A stretch of 64,000 nt of DNA from a virus (IMGVR_UViG_3300032245_001170:37588-101587), one strand, 5' to 3'; positions 40,977 to 49,442 are shown, numbered from the stretch's first letter. The notes: generated by a model not told the origin, from the sequence alone. Program-made: numbers and translations.

Positions 40977-42902
40977 CTAACGCATTCTCGAACGCTTTTT
41001 GATGGCACTTACTACGACCTGTTTAGCGAATGGAAGCAGGTCTTTAGCATCAGAGATTCTGGCAAATACTTCTGCTTTGTGGCGCAACTGTTCTTCATTG
41101 AGTTGGTTGTGCTCCTCTACATAGTATTTCCACTCTCTATCGTCCATGATTAGAGTCATGGCTGTCAAGATACCTCTGCGATTGATGCGTTCAATTAGAT
41201 CATCGTTTTTGTTTGTGTTGAACACACCATCAGTTACGATAAACAACATCTTATTCTTCTTACGAGAAGCCATAAGTAATTGTTCAGCAGCAAGCAGGGT
41301 TGGATACGGTTCTGTACCGCCACTGCCATAGATAAACTTGTACTCAGTCTTGTGTGCAAGTTCGTTACGGGTATACGCAATCTCGGCAGCATCATCAAAT
41401 GCATAGACTGTGACGGGAGCGTTGATATGTTCTAGTGCACGTTTGATAGTCCAGCAAGCAACAGATGCTTTCTGGTCATTGCGTCCACTAGACATGGAGC
41501 CAGAACGATCGACAAGGATAACTGCTTCAATATCACAGCCATCATCACCTTCATCCCAGCGGTCAAAGGCAGCATCAATCTCGCAACCTCTAATTACACG
41601 TTGCACATTGAGTCGACCAGTTGGTGTCTCTCTTTGCCACGTAGGTTCTGAGTCATCACGAAGTCTTTGTAATTCCCTAGCGAACTTACGATAGGAGATT
41701 ATTGCTTCTTGAGGAACTGCAGTGTTATGGAACTTGCCTCGTTTAGTTATGTCCTCATGCTTGCCATCTCCACCAACAATTACTCGTTGTTTGGTTCTGA
41801 CATCTGCTTGGACATCCTTGCGAGCCAATACATCATCGATTGCATTATTGAGCATGTCATTGATGCTATCGGGTAGTCCACCAAGACTAGGAGCATGTCC
41901 TTCACCGGCTGTTGCAGGAGTTTGGGTATCTACGTTTTGTTCACGTATACCCAAAGCTTGCTCAACAGAGGTTGGTGCGCTTCGTTGTGTCGGTGTCCCA
42001 TTACTTGTATTATCTGGCTTATTACTTCCGTCAGAGGATTCGGTTTGTGTTGGAGACGAGTTAGATGGTTGCGGTTGCTGTTTAGGTTTAGGTACGTAAG
42101 TAGATTCTTTTGTACCCATTCCTTTAGCACGTTCAGCATCTTTCTCCTGAGCCTTGCCTGGTTCGGGACGACCTTTAGATGTTGGTGAGCGTTCACCACA
42201 TTTGTTAGGGCCACCGTCCATGTTAGGAAGCATTCCCATAGGGATGCATACCTCGTTGTAGAATCGTTCTACTAGTTCTTTTGCTTTCTCGTATCCTTGT
42301 GGGAACGGAAGCAAACGATACTGATCAACGATGTCAATGATTGCTGGGATTAGCTCAGGGAAGGCAAACTCATCACGGAATGCTTGTCTAATCTCAACAG
42401 GTAGATAACGACGACCACGAATGCAGACATAGTTACCACTGATATCTTCTGATGCACCCAACCAACGAGCCACTGTGGCTGTTAGATATGGTGCAATAGA
42501 TGGATACCTACCTACTAGTAATGTTTCGATACGTTGATCCTCCAAGATATTAAACGCTTGGAAGTAATTGTTATCGATAATCCACTTGACTAGTTCTGTG
42601 CCTTTGCGAGGCGTATACAGGTGGTGGGCCAACTCGTGATAGTTGAGGCCGTTTACCTGTGTCAATGTTTCCAAGTCCATATCTTGAATCTCATTGAGAT
42701 TGATATAGATTGATGCACCATCAGACCACGCAGGTGCGGGGCCATCAGGAACAACATTGACTATGACTGGGTCGCCAGTTAGAACACGGTCCGCCTGTTC
42801 GTACACGCGGCATAATGCATTCAACCGAACTGAACGCTCTTGCGTTTCCTCGGTTCTGGCTTCTCCGTAATAACTATTGTCATTGAGTTCTTCAATTAAC
42901 AT
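40977..42902 (-). CDS. VWA-domain/HExxH metallopeptidase-like protein (CobT-like)
   Basis: 641 residues. Near 85, NYHELAHHLYT gives HExxH, and NILEDQRIE downstream supplies the third ligand. The centre (about 225-360) is low-complexity Ser/Pro/Thr/Gln. The C-terminal VWA domain has the MIDAS motif VILVDRSGSMSSGR near 460 and a VTDGVF strand near 560. Such proteins pair with MoxR ATPases; CobT of cobaltochelatase has a similar outline. The partner ATPase lies directly upstream. Confidence 0.8.
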   Translation of the reverse strand: MLIEELNDNSYYGEARTEETQERSVRLNALCRVYEQADRVLTGDPVIVNVVPDGPAPAWSDGASIYINLNEIQDMDLETLTQVNGLNYHELAHHLYTPRKGTELVKWIIDNNYFQAFNILEDQRIETLLVGRYPSIAPYLTATVARWLGASEDISGNYVCIRGRRYLPVEIRQAFRDEFAFPELIPAIIDIVDQYRLLPFPQGYEKAKELVERFYNEVCIPMGMLPNMDGGPNKCGERSPTSKGRPEPGKAQEKDAERAKGMGTKESTYVPKPKQQPQPSNSSPTQTESSDGSNKPDNTSNGTPTQRSAPTSVEQALGIREQNVDTQTPATAGEGHAPSLGGLPDSINDMLNNAIDDVLARKDVQADVRTKQRVIVGGDGKHEDITKRGKFHNTAVPQEAIISYRKFARELQRLRDDSEPTWQRETPTGRLNVQRVIRGCEIDAAFDRWDEGDDGCDIEAVILVDRSGSMSSGRNDQKASVACWTIKRALEHINAPVTVYAFDDAAEIAYTRNELAHKTEYKFIYGSGGTEPYPTLLAAEQLLMASRKKNKMLFIVTDGVFNTNKNDDLIERINRRGILTAMTLIMDDREWKYYVEEHNQLNEEQLRHKAEVFARISDAKDLLPFAKQVVVSAIKKRSRMR

Positions 42903-42904
42903 AG

Positions 42905-44332
42905 TTATGCCAATTTAGATGCGTATTGACCAGCCCACGCTTTGAGTTGTTCTTCAGGAGATAGTCCTTCAGGCTCTTGCTCAACAACAATTGGGATTTC
43001 AATACCGAAATCAGTCTTGATGTTGTGTTCGTGTGTCTGGAATACCAATCTAACGCTTGCTGCTTCGTCAGGGCTGAAGTGAGCAATGAAGTTTTCCACT
43101 GCGAACTCATAGCCTAGAGCGTCAACAAAGTTAACGAACTCTTGAAGCATGTTAGTTGAGATTGGTGTTTCGTATTGACCTTTGTTAGCTTCAATACGTA
43201 GTTGTTTAGCAACGACCAACAATGCCTTAGATGAAACCAACTTAGCCTCGACCTTGTCATCATAATCCCAAGGGATTTGGATATCAAAGCGATTACGGAA
43301 GGCAAAGTTGAGCGGTGTTGTACCAATGTAATCTGGATTCATAGTAGCGAAGATAGTGAGGTCTTTGTGAGCCTCAATAGTTTCACCATGATGATCCAGC
43401 AATGTAATGGCACGACGACCGTCTAATAGTCCGTAAAGAACTGTGTAGATCTTAGGGCTGATGAAGTTAACCTCGTCGAGCAATAAGACACCACCATTAC
43501 GAACTACATCAGTGACAGGGCCATCAATCCAAGCAAATGAACCATTACCATCTGATACGAACTTACCAGTCATTTGACTAGGCTCCATAGAAGCATTGCC
43601 TGAGACTGTAGCCATACGTAAACCGCGTTCAGCAGCCCACGCTTCTACAGATGTGGTTTTACCTGGACCTGTTGGGCCATAGATTAGAACGTTGATGTTT
43701 TTGCTACGAGCATGATCAAAGATTTCAAAGTCCTCACGGGACCAGATATCTCTATGCACATAGCGTTTTGCTAGTTCAATCCGTGGCACTGATGCCAATG
43801 ATGCTTTAATCATTGGACCGCTAGATTCTGCAACTCTAATTGGAGTTGGTTCAATCGTTGCGGGTGCGGGCATTGTTTGTGTTGGCGCTGACACTAACGG
43901 AACAGGAGTTCCCGGCATACGGCGGTTGTCAATTACATGAGACTCAAGAGAATCATCACCAATACTTACCGCTTCGTAGATTTCGCATAAGCGTTCTACA
44001 AAGGACATAGTATCTGTGCTGATTGCTGCTTTAGTATGCGCTTGACATGCCTTGGTGCCGAGGACTGGGGAATAACCTTTGTCCGTCATAGCACGTTCAT
44101 CTGCTGATGTAACATATACAGCAACAGGTGTGCGTGTGAGCTTTTCGTCAGTACCTATCTGTCCTGTAATACTATCTAGGTCAGTTTCCTCCCACTTATT
44201 GTGAGGACCCTTTGTCCCATCAGTATCACGTGAATAGATTCGTACGTTACCATCATGTGGAGTGATAAGAACCTGGCGGCGCTTAGCCCCCATGGTTGGT
44301 TCGTACGACTCAGTGAATACAGCGATATCCAT
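42905..44332 (-). CDS. MoxR/CobS-like AAA+ ATPase
   Basis: 475 residues. P-loop LIYGPTGPGKTTSVEAW near 212, MTGKFVSDGNGSFAWIDGPV near 245-270, Walker B VLLLDEVNFISP near 285, sensor FATMNPDYIGTT near 325, and RNRFD arginine finger near 345. The first 130 residues are a separate unknown domain. MoxR ATPases work with VWA proteins to insert metals or remodel complexes, so this and 40977 are one functional unit. Confidence 0.85.
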   Translation of the reverse strand: MDIAVFTESYEPTMGAKRRQVLITPHDGNVRIYSRDTDGTKGPHNKWEETDLDSITGQIGTDEKLTRTPVAVYVTSADERAMTDKGYSPVLGTKACQAHTKAAISTDTMSFVERLCEIYEAVSIGDDSLESHVIDNRRMPGTPVPLVSAPTQTMPAPATIEPTPIRVAESSGPMIKASLASVPRIELAKRYVHRDIWSREDFEIFDHARSKNINVLIYGPTGPGKTTSVEAWAAERGLRMATVSGNASMEPSQMTGKFVSDGNGSFAWIDGPVTDVVRNGGVLLLDEVNFISPKIYTVLYGLLDGRRAITLLDHHGETIEAHKDLTIFATMNPDYIGTTPLNFAFRNRFDIQIPWDYDDKVEAKLVSSKALLVVAKQLRIEANKGQYETPISTNMLQEFVNFVDALGYEFAVENFIAHFSPDEAASVRLVFQTHEHNIKTDFGIEIPIVVEQEPEGLSPEEQLKAWAGQYASKLA

Positions 44333-44407
44333 ATCTTTACCCCTTCTTTGGTAATGGAATCGTTTGTCATATTGCTATGACATTCCCTAACGATTTGTTA
44401 AGGAAAC

Positions 44408-44650
44408 TTAGTCTTCGTCGTCCTCTAGGACACGGTTTTCAATGACAGCGGCCATTTCGTAGGCAACTTGCTTGTCACGAGGCCATTTAGTAATCAGGTC
44501 AAATAAGATGCCGTGATTCTCTGCCTTCTCCATAATTAAATTCATTTGCTTACTAATGTAATCGTAAAACTCTTGCTTTTCAACAGGCGATAAGGAATCA
44601 AAACTAGGGGTGTATTCGTCTTCACTATCATCTTCATCAAAGTTAAACAT
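44408..44650 (-). CDS. Small acidic helical protein
   Basis: 80 residues with an AGAAGGGA start motif. Acidic ends (MFNFDEDDSEDEY ... VLEDDED), helical centre (SPVEKQEFYDYISKQMNLIM). No family recognised. Confidence 0.5.
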   Translation of the reverse strand: MFNFDEDDSEDEYTPSFDSLSPVEKQEFYDYISKQMNLIMEKAENHGILFDLITKWPRDKQVAYEMAAVIENRVLEDDED

Positions 44651-45006
44651 TTTATTTCCCTTCTGTTAGGTTTAGGTTCCCAGAGCAGGTCTTTAAGACC
44701 TGCCCTGGGGTATCTACAAGGTGTACGCACGAAGGACAAGAGAGGCTGGAAACTTAGCTACTACGGGCTTGCATCAAGTGAGTTTAGGTACCGCGGAAGT
44801 GGTTGGTTGGACTAACTGTGTCACGCTCAACCATCTTCCTAACGGCCCACTGTTATTGCTTTCCGACTTGGGTTGGATCAAGTATCTTGCCGAGTGCTTC
44901 TAGTCTTGTAAACGTTGACACACCTCAAGGAGGGGACGCTGGATTGCCAGATTGTGGTCGCAGGCCCGGTCAAGAGGATATGCCAAATTTGTTTGTGTTG
45001 AAACGA
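44651..45006. ncRNA. Noncoding stretch with strong hairpins
   Basis: No convincing gene. It holds a 13-bp near-perfect hairpin at 44679-44709 (CCCAGAGCAGGTC/GACCTGCCCTGGG, loop TTTAA), a second at 44795-44839 (GGAAG TGGTTG with CAACCA CTTCC, one bulge), and smaller ones (ACTTG/CAAGT near 44866-44883; CTGG/CCAG near 44939-44950). The 12-mer TTGTTTGTGTTG lies at its right end. Strand of the RNA is not known. Confidence 0.4.
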
Positions 45007-45468
45007 TTACGCTTCTGCTAACCATGAACTCTCTGCTTGTGGCAGTTGGCTAATTAGAAGTGTTTGATAGAAAGGTCCAGGCATTTGTTTGGTCATGGCT
45101 TGTGCTACTGACCAGATAAATGAAGATGCTTCCTCAGGCTTGTTACGTGCGATTGCTTCTACTACAACGTTGGGATGGCCCCAAGAGTATGCAACAGCAG
45201 TCACATACTCAGTCATTGTTCGTATAGATACTTCATCTGCTGCACCACGTAAACCAGTGCATAGCGCTTTGAGTGCTGTGTCTTGGTCAACTGCATCTCG
45301 CAATATGTAACCAATAGTTACATCTCTGAAGTGAGTGTTGGTGCTTAGATCTTTTAAGTTAGCTGGAATGTAACCTTGCAAGATTTGAGTAGACGCTTGT
45401 AAAGGCGTTGTTACTAAACCCTGAGTGGGAACAGACTCTCCAGTGTAATTAACTGTCAAGTTTGACAT
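45007..45468 (-). CDS. Helical protein, DUF4192-like in part
   Basis: 153 residues; the EYVTAVAYSWGHPNVVVEAI ... SSFIWSVAQAMTKQMPGPFY part recalls the C-terminal repeat of DUF4192 proteins, as in 39863. Function unknown. Overlaps the upstream gene by 20 bases. Confidence 0.45.
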   Translation of the reverse strand: MSNLTVNYTGESVPTQGLVTTPLQASTQILQGYIPANLKDLSTNTHFRDVTIGYILRDAVDQDTALKALCTGLRGAADEVSIRTMTEYVTAVAYSWGHPNVVVEAIARNKPEEASSFIWSVAQAMTKQMPGPFYQTLLISQLPQAESSWLAEA

Positions 45469-46156
45469 ATGCTGCGATCCTTCTCTCTAGTTCGGTTGGT
45501 GGTTGCTTTACTATGTTGCCATCTTTTAACCTGAGTGGAGAACCATCCCAAGTAATAGATATAAGCTTGTTCCCATAGTCTTGTTTGCCTGTGCCACTAC
45601 AGCTACGACAATCTCTTCCTTTAGGAACATTGTGACTATCTGCAAATCCATGTGAGCATTTACCATAGTGCCAGTAAGAAGACCGACCTTGGGTCGGTGT
45701 CCATTCTGGATGGTCTGCACATGGAAAGTGATTACTGCAATATGGCGGGGAACACCAATCGTCTCTCTTACCAGAACCTTTACAACCTCTACACTTTTGC
45801 ACCTTTGATGGGGTGCGTAAAGCATCTTGAGTTGTTATGTAAACGGTTCCTTCTTTTTGGAATACGCCCTGTAATTTACCAAAGTGTTTGATGTTGTATC
45901 TAACACCTTGAGAGCGTAATGGATTCCATGTGCCACCCCACCGTGTTGCTGTTGATTGAGGGCATTGGATTGTTAATGTGCCATCAGGATGAAATAGAAC
46001 AGGGTTGAATCCATACCATTTATCTACGATGGCAATGTCTTTGCCATGATTTTGTAGGCGAAGCCCACGCATATACATTGGTCGGTCCCATTTCTTACGA
46101 CCGCCTGCTAGATATACTTTGGCTTCATCATAATTTGATATCCACCACGCACCCAT
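45449..46156 (-). CDS. Protein with DnaJ-type zinc-finger motifs
   Basis: 235 residues. KCRGCKGSG and DCRSCSGTG are two C-x2-C-x-G-x-G boxes of the DnaJ zinc-finger type, with a Cys/His-rich loop between them (WCSPPYCSNHFPCADH). The N-terminal half (MGAWWISNYDEAKVYLAG) is unrecognised. Start overlaps the upstream stop. Confidence 0.55.
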   Translation of the reverse strand: MGAWWISNYDEAKVYLAGGRKKWDRPMYMRGLRLQNHGKDIAIVDKWYGFNPVLFHPDGTLTIQCPQSTATRWGGTWNPLRSQGVRYNIKHFGKLQGVFQKEGTVYITTQDALRTPSKVQKCRGCKGSGKRDDWCSPPYCSNHFPCADHPEWTPTQGRSSYWHYGKCSHGFADSHNVPKGRDCRSCSGTGKQDYGNKLISITWDGSPLRLKDGNIVKQPPTELERRIAAYVKLDS

Positions 46157-46446
46157 TAGTTAGCTTCTACGCTTTCAAATAATGTGCGATTAGATACATC
46201 AAATGTAGTTTCTCTGTGTTGCTCTGTTACTCTGTCTTCATCGTAATCTTCATCGAACCATACGATACTAATTGGATTACGTCTTGCTGCTTCTGGTGAC
46301 ACTGCAAAGAGTGCCATACCTAGACCATCTATCATGCCGGTATGGTATGCCCTGCTGTGCTGTGAATCAAGATCATGAAGGTTGATTTCTTCATCAATCA
46401 TCATGCGCTCAATTTGTTTAGTCAACTTGCGCTTGTTAAGCCACAT
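46156..46446 (-). CDS. Unknown protein
   Basis: 96 residues with AGAAGGGAG before the ATG. Basic start (MWLNKRKLTKQIERMM), then acidic beta-type middle. No family recognised. Confidence 0.45.
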   Translation of the reverse strand: MWLNKRKLTKQIERMMIDEEINLHDLDSQHSRAYHTGMIDGLGMALFAVSPEAARRNPISIVWFDEDYDEDRVTEQHRETTFDVSNRTLFESVEAN

Positions 46447-46813
46447 GTCGGCTCCCTTCTGTATGTTGGGCGGTTTGTTTGTGTTGGAGCAGAGGCACCA
46501 CCTCCCACGGTAATCCTGACTCTAGCCTCGGCACACGTGGGTTTCCCCGAGGTGTGCTGTCATAAGCAAACGCATTTAGTGTTTAGTGTTTTGAATGGCT
46601 GTATCGTCGGGAGTAGTTTCCCCATGGGATACCCAACGAGCCAGAGCACTTACTGTAGTACTGTGCATGACCAATCATTATGCCTCTGCCCAACGTGCCT
46701 GCATAGACGGCGAAATCTATACAGGCTCCATCACATTTGTATACCGCATGATGGTGCGGTCTTACGAAGGGCTAAGACTTCATAGCGTTGCAGTATGCCC
46801 TAGCCGTGCAAGA
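46447..46813. ncRNA. Noncoding structured stretch with a long-range helix
   Basis: GTTGG(A)GCAGAGGCA at 46483-46497 pairs with TGCCTCTGCCCAAC at 46681-46694 (14 bp, one bulged A) and closes a ~200-base domain. Inside, CCCACG/CGTGGG and the interleaved CCTCGG/CCGAGG and GCACAC/GTGTGC pairs (46504-46557) cannot all form at once. To the right lie GCCTGcATAGA...TCTATaCAGGC (46697-46726) and ACCGCA/TGCGGT (46743-46760). Possible plus-strand frames here look like chance. Confidence 0.5.
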
Positions 46814-47011
46814 TTAATCTTTGAAGAAAGATTTTGAATATAACTCATCCATCTGTGTACGCTTGTAACCTTCTTCTTTACGCTCATAAATACGATAAGA
46901 CTGGGCTTCAAAGTATCTGTTGCGCCATGCGTATGCATAGACTGTGATTCCTATTGAATAAAACAATAGGAACAGGAATAGCCATGATTGTTCAGGCGTC
47001 ATTGGAAACAC
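46814..47011 (-). CDS. Small membrane protein, GTG start
   Basis: 65 residues. A GTG is preferred because AGAAAGGA lies eight bases upstream; an ATG nine bases in is the alternative. One hydrophobic segment (WLFLFLLFYSIGITVYAYAW) and a charged tail. Function unknown. Confidence 0.5.
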   Translation of the reverse strand: MFPMTPEQSWLFLFLLFYSIGITVYAYAWRNRYFEAQSYRIYERKEEGYKRTQMDELYSKSFFKD

Positions 47012-47249
47012 TTACTGCTTCCTTTCTTACTTTGCCTGTCTTCCAGTGTGGGATAGTTGGGTGGTCAACACGACCTCCTGCTGCTTTCCATGCTTCACGC
47101 TTTTCATGGTTGCTTGCACTGCGACCGTTAATACGACCTGGTCTAGACTCAAACTTGGATTTAATTCCATCTGGTCCAGGATTCTTTTTCCATGCTTTGC
47201 CATTAGGGCGGTTATCATTTCTTGAACCGCCTGATTTTTTCCCTGCCAT
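46992..47249 (-). CDS. Basic Gly/Asn-rich protein
   Basis: 85 residues from the ATG after GAAAGGAGCC, a better site than the upstream in-frame start. GKKSGGSRNDNRPNGKAWKK opens it. Likely nucleic-acid binding or virion associated; not recognised. Confidence 0.5.
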   Translation of the reverse strand: MAGKKSGGSRNDNRPNGKAWKKNPGPDGIKSKFESRPGRINGRSASNHEKREAWKAAGGRVDHPTIPHWKTGKVRKEAVSVSNDA

Positions 47250-47286
47250 TGAAGGCTCCTTTCGGGGGTGTGTGGGTTTGTGTCGG

Positions 47287-47430
47287 TTACGGACATTGGC
47301 ATGTCCCTTGTGCACACTCATAGTTCATGAGTGCTTCTGACTCTGTGTAGCCATTGAGTATCTCAATAGCAATGAACAGATCTTTCTTTAGTTCTTCAAG
47401 CGTTGGGGAAGTTGTCTTTGATGTAAGCAA
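47287..47430 (-). CDS. Possible 47-residue Cys-containing protein, TTG start
   Basis: LEELKKDLFIAIEILNGY followed by a C-x5-C-x-C end (ECAQGTCQCP). No good ribosome site; the start lies in the preceding gene. Low confidence but helical and plausible. Confidence 0.3.
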   Translation of the reverse strand: MLTSKTTSPTLEELKKDLFIAIEILNGYTESEALMNYECAQGTCQCP

Positions 47431-47743
47431 GTTGTTTGCTGTATTGCTCGTCAAACCATTCTTTTGTCCAGCCATTGCAGTATTCCTCTCCTGTATTCGG
47501 ATGCCAGTTAAACACTGTGGTCTCAGGTATACCCATGAACTTGGTGAACTCGTGGGCACACTTGTGGCACAACGTGAATGTGAGAGGGTTTTCTTCACCC
47601 TCGTAATAGATGTTGTCTACGAACTGCATGTATCCGCCATCTAAAGATATGTCTAAAGAGACAGGTATATCAGAGTCCATTTGCATGGGCTTGAATACTT
47701 GTGGGTCTTGACATCGTGCACATTCGACTATGGTTATAGTCAT
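47396..47743 (-). CDS. Zinc-binding protein of unknown function
   Basis: 115 residues with AGAAGGGA before the ATG. VECARCQD near residue 10 and LCHKCAHEF near 60 form two C-x2-C pairs. NWHPNTGEEYCNGWTKEW follows. Not recognised. Confidence 0.5.
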   Translation of the reverse strand: MTITIVECARCQDPQVFKPMQMDSDIPVSLDISLDGGYMQFVDNIYYEGEENPLTFTLCHKCAHEFTKFMGIPETTVFNWHPNTGEEYCNGWTKEWFDEQYSKQLAYIKDNFPNA

Positions 47744-47757
47744 TGCTTTCCCTTCTG

Positions 47758-48123
47758 TTATTGACGAGTGAAGCCGATATTAAGTTGTGTAAACAACAAG
47801 CATAGTTTGATGCCGGCTGTTCTTAATGGAAACAGGCTGTGATTGTTTTCATCACCACGAGTGTTCCAAACCCTGCTGTTGAATGGGGGAGTCAGTTCTA
47901 CATCTAACTTGAATAGGCTATCTGTAAAACCAAATGCAATTTCAAAACCATAGGTTGTTTTACTTTTAGTTGTAAAGTTAAACACTCTACCTCTTCCAAC
48001 ATATGGGTCAAATAGAGGGTGCGAAGAGAAACCTGTTTCTAAATCTTTGCGACCCAATAGTTCAACTTCATCAAAGAAACTATCCACGCTGGGATAGTCA
48101 ATGATTGTTCTGCCTGTGTTCAT
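47758..48123 (-). CDS. Unknown beta-rich protein
   Basis: 121 residues with an AAGGAG site. Mainly beta-type sequence (RVFNFTTKSKTTYGFEIAFG). No family recognised. Confidence 0.45.
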   Translation of the reverse strand: MNTGRTIIDYPSVDSFFDEVELLGRKDLETGFSSHPLFDPYVGRGRVFNFTTKSKTTYGFEIAFGFTDSLFKLDVELTPPFNSRVWNTRGDENNHSLFPLRTAGIKLCLLFTQLNIGFTRQ

Positions 48124-48134
48124 CTGTTCTCCTT

Positions 48135-48247
48135 ATAGTAGTTGGTGAGCCTTTTAGCATTCACATGCTCAGGTGAGGCGCAGATATACCCCGATGCTCG
48201 GGACATGTTTTACCTCAGGTCATGTCTGACCAACCACGCATAGCGTG
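48135..48247. ncRNA. Structured RNA candidate with four-way junction
   Basis: P1 GTTGGT (48141-48146)/ACCAAC (48229-48234) closes three inner stems: GCCT/AGGC with inner AGCAT/ATGCT (48149-48179), CCCGA/TCGGG (48190-48202) and ACATG/CATGT with inner ACC/GGT (48203-48225). A fifth hairpin CACGC/GCGTG (48235-48247) abuts P1. No tRNA T-loop motif. It lies between two minus-strand genes. Confidence 0.5.
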
Positions 48248-48266
48248 TATCCCCTTCTCGGAGGAA

Positions 48267-48356
48267 TTATTTACGACGCCATGCTTTGATGGCTACAATG
48301 AATACCAATGAGATACAGATGATCACAATGGTTTGTGGTTCAAATTCAATATACAT
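48267..48356 (-). CDS. 29-residue single-span membrane peptide
   Basis: Begins one base after the upstream stop (TAAATG). Hydrophobic helix TIVIICISLVFIVAIKAW with a KAWRRK end, a positive-inside tail. Too short for confident calling but well formed. Confidence 0.45.
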   Translation of the reverse strand: MYIEFEPQTIVIICISLVFIVAIKAWRRK

Positions 48357-49028
48357 TTACATACCCTCCACATCTCGTAGAGCCTTCTGTAAAGCGTCTT
48401 GCTGTTCTTTGAGTGAAGCAATCTTTGCTTCTTTTATCTTCTCCTTAGCCGTTGCTAAGAATGAGGCGAGTTCAGTGCACTCAGACAGTTCTAGTCTGAT
48501 TGAACGACCAGCCTTGCTCACATCTACACTCATAGAGTGCTCGTTGACTTCGTATGACAATGGGTCGTCACACCAACCTGATGTTCTGGACATGGTTCCC
48601 TTTCTTGTTCTTGTTGTATTTAGGTAGTTGAATTTGTCAATCCAACAGGCAAAACTAGGGTCATAAGGCTCACCTGATTTAGATGTAAACCTAAAGGTGG
48701 CAAGCGTTTTGACTTTATAGTAGATGCCTGTTGCTTCGTCAAGGACATAGTCTGGCCAATACCAAGAGTGTTGTCGCCTGTCGAAGTTTTCATCGAACAA
48801 TGCTTCTTGCTTGCTGACTTCCCTGATGAAATAGAATTGATCGGGGTCGCTTCGCTTGCCACAATACATGTCGTATAGAATCCAAGAGCTATCTTTGTAA
48901 GTAACCTTGTCGGGATACTCCAAGATGTGATCACGATAGGCAATCCATTGCTTATCAGCACTCACCTTATGATTTTTATACCACCGCCTGTAAGATTGTT
49001 CAAGAGTCATAATGTCCTCAGTGGACAT
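48357..49028 (-). CDS. Unknown 223-residue protein
   Basis: AGAAGGGAG before the start. Aromatic, charged N-terminal part (SYRRWYKNHKVSADKQWIAY) and a long C-terminal coiled-coil helix (KEKIKEAKIASLKEQQDALQ). No family recognised. Confidence 0.5.
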   Translation of the reverse strand: MSTEDIMTLEQSYRRWYKNHKVSADKQWIAYRDHILEYPDKVTYKDSSWILYDMYCGKRSDPDQFYFIREVSKQEALFDENFDRRQHSWYWPDYVLDEATGIYYKVKTLATFRFTSKSGEPYDPSFACWIDKFNYLNTTRTRKGTMSRTSGWCDDPLSYEVNEHSMSVDVSKAGRSIRLELSECTELASFLATAKEKIKEAKIASLKEQQDALQKALRDVEGM

Positions 49029-49047
49029 GTCTACTCCCTTCTAAAAC

Positions 49048-49117
49048 AAGGCGGGAGAACAAGGAAGAAGTCGTCATACCCAAATTTGGCTCAGACTAAG
49101 TCTTGTTCTCCCACCTT
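49048..49117. other. 16-bp inverted repeat just before gene 49028
   Basis: AAGGCGGGAGAACAAG at 49048-49063 and CTTGTTCTCCCACCTT at 49102-49117 pair with one mismatch around a 38-base loop. It lies in the leader of the 49028 gene, right before AGAAGGGAG. Confidence 0.55.
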
Positions 49118-49140
49118 ATCCCCCTTCTCTGGGGTATCTA

Positions 49141-49442
49141 CCTCGCCTTGAGATAGATAGAGAGCACACTGAATTACTGAAGGAATTGCGTGAGACTCAC
49201 AACCACAGCCCCTCTTGCGTTGCAGAACTACATACACAGCCTCTGTCGCGTCTATGACTATGCCTCTGCTCTTACTTAGGCAGGTAACTATCTCCCTGCG
49301 GGTGCCTCGGCACCTAAGTCCGTACTGTTTCGCTTCTTCACGCCCCCTCTATGATAATAGTTACACTCACATAGAATCCTCGTTCTCGGTGCAATCAACA
49401 GCCTATTCAGTGTGCCCTCTGTCCATCTCAAACTTCGCGGGG
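49141..49442. ncRNA. Candidate large structured noncoding RNA (~300 nt)
   Basis: A 27-bp near-perfect terminal helix pairs 49148-49174 with 49405-49431 (three non-Watson-Crick positions; two become G-U on the minus strand). After an internal loop the helix continues for 6 bp (49141-49146/49437-49442). Within the loop a compact three-way junction sits at 49274-49319: ACTTA/TAAGT closing GCAGG/CCTGC and GGTGC-CTCG-GCACC. A CTATG/CATAG hairpin lies at 49349-49374. No gene fits. It resembles ornate phage RNAs in style only. Confidence 0.55.

Noticed and set aside
44721-45021. Two overlapping plus-strand frames of 60-72 residues
   Set aside because: No ribosome site, low-quality protein composition, and the region is full of inverted repeats.
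46595-46837. Plus-strand 80-residue frame in the noncoding stretch
   Set aside because: No ribosome site, amino-acid composition unlike the neighbours, and it runs across strong RNA stems and into a minus-strand gene.
48135-48247. tRNA gene
   Set aside because: Cloverleaf-like outline but no T-loop GTTCRA motif, no 7-bp acceptor, wrong arm sizes.
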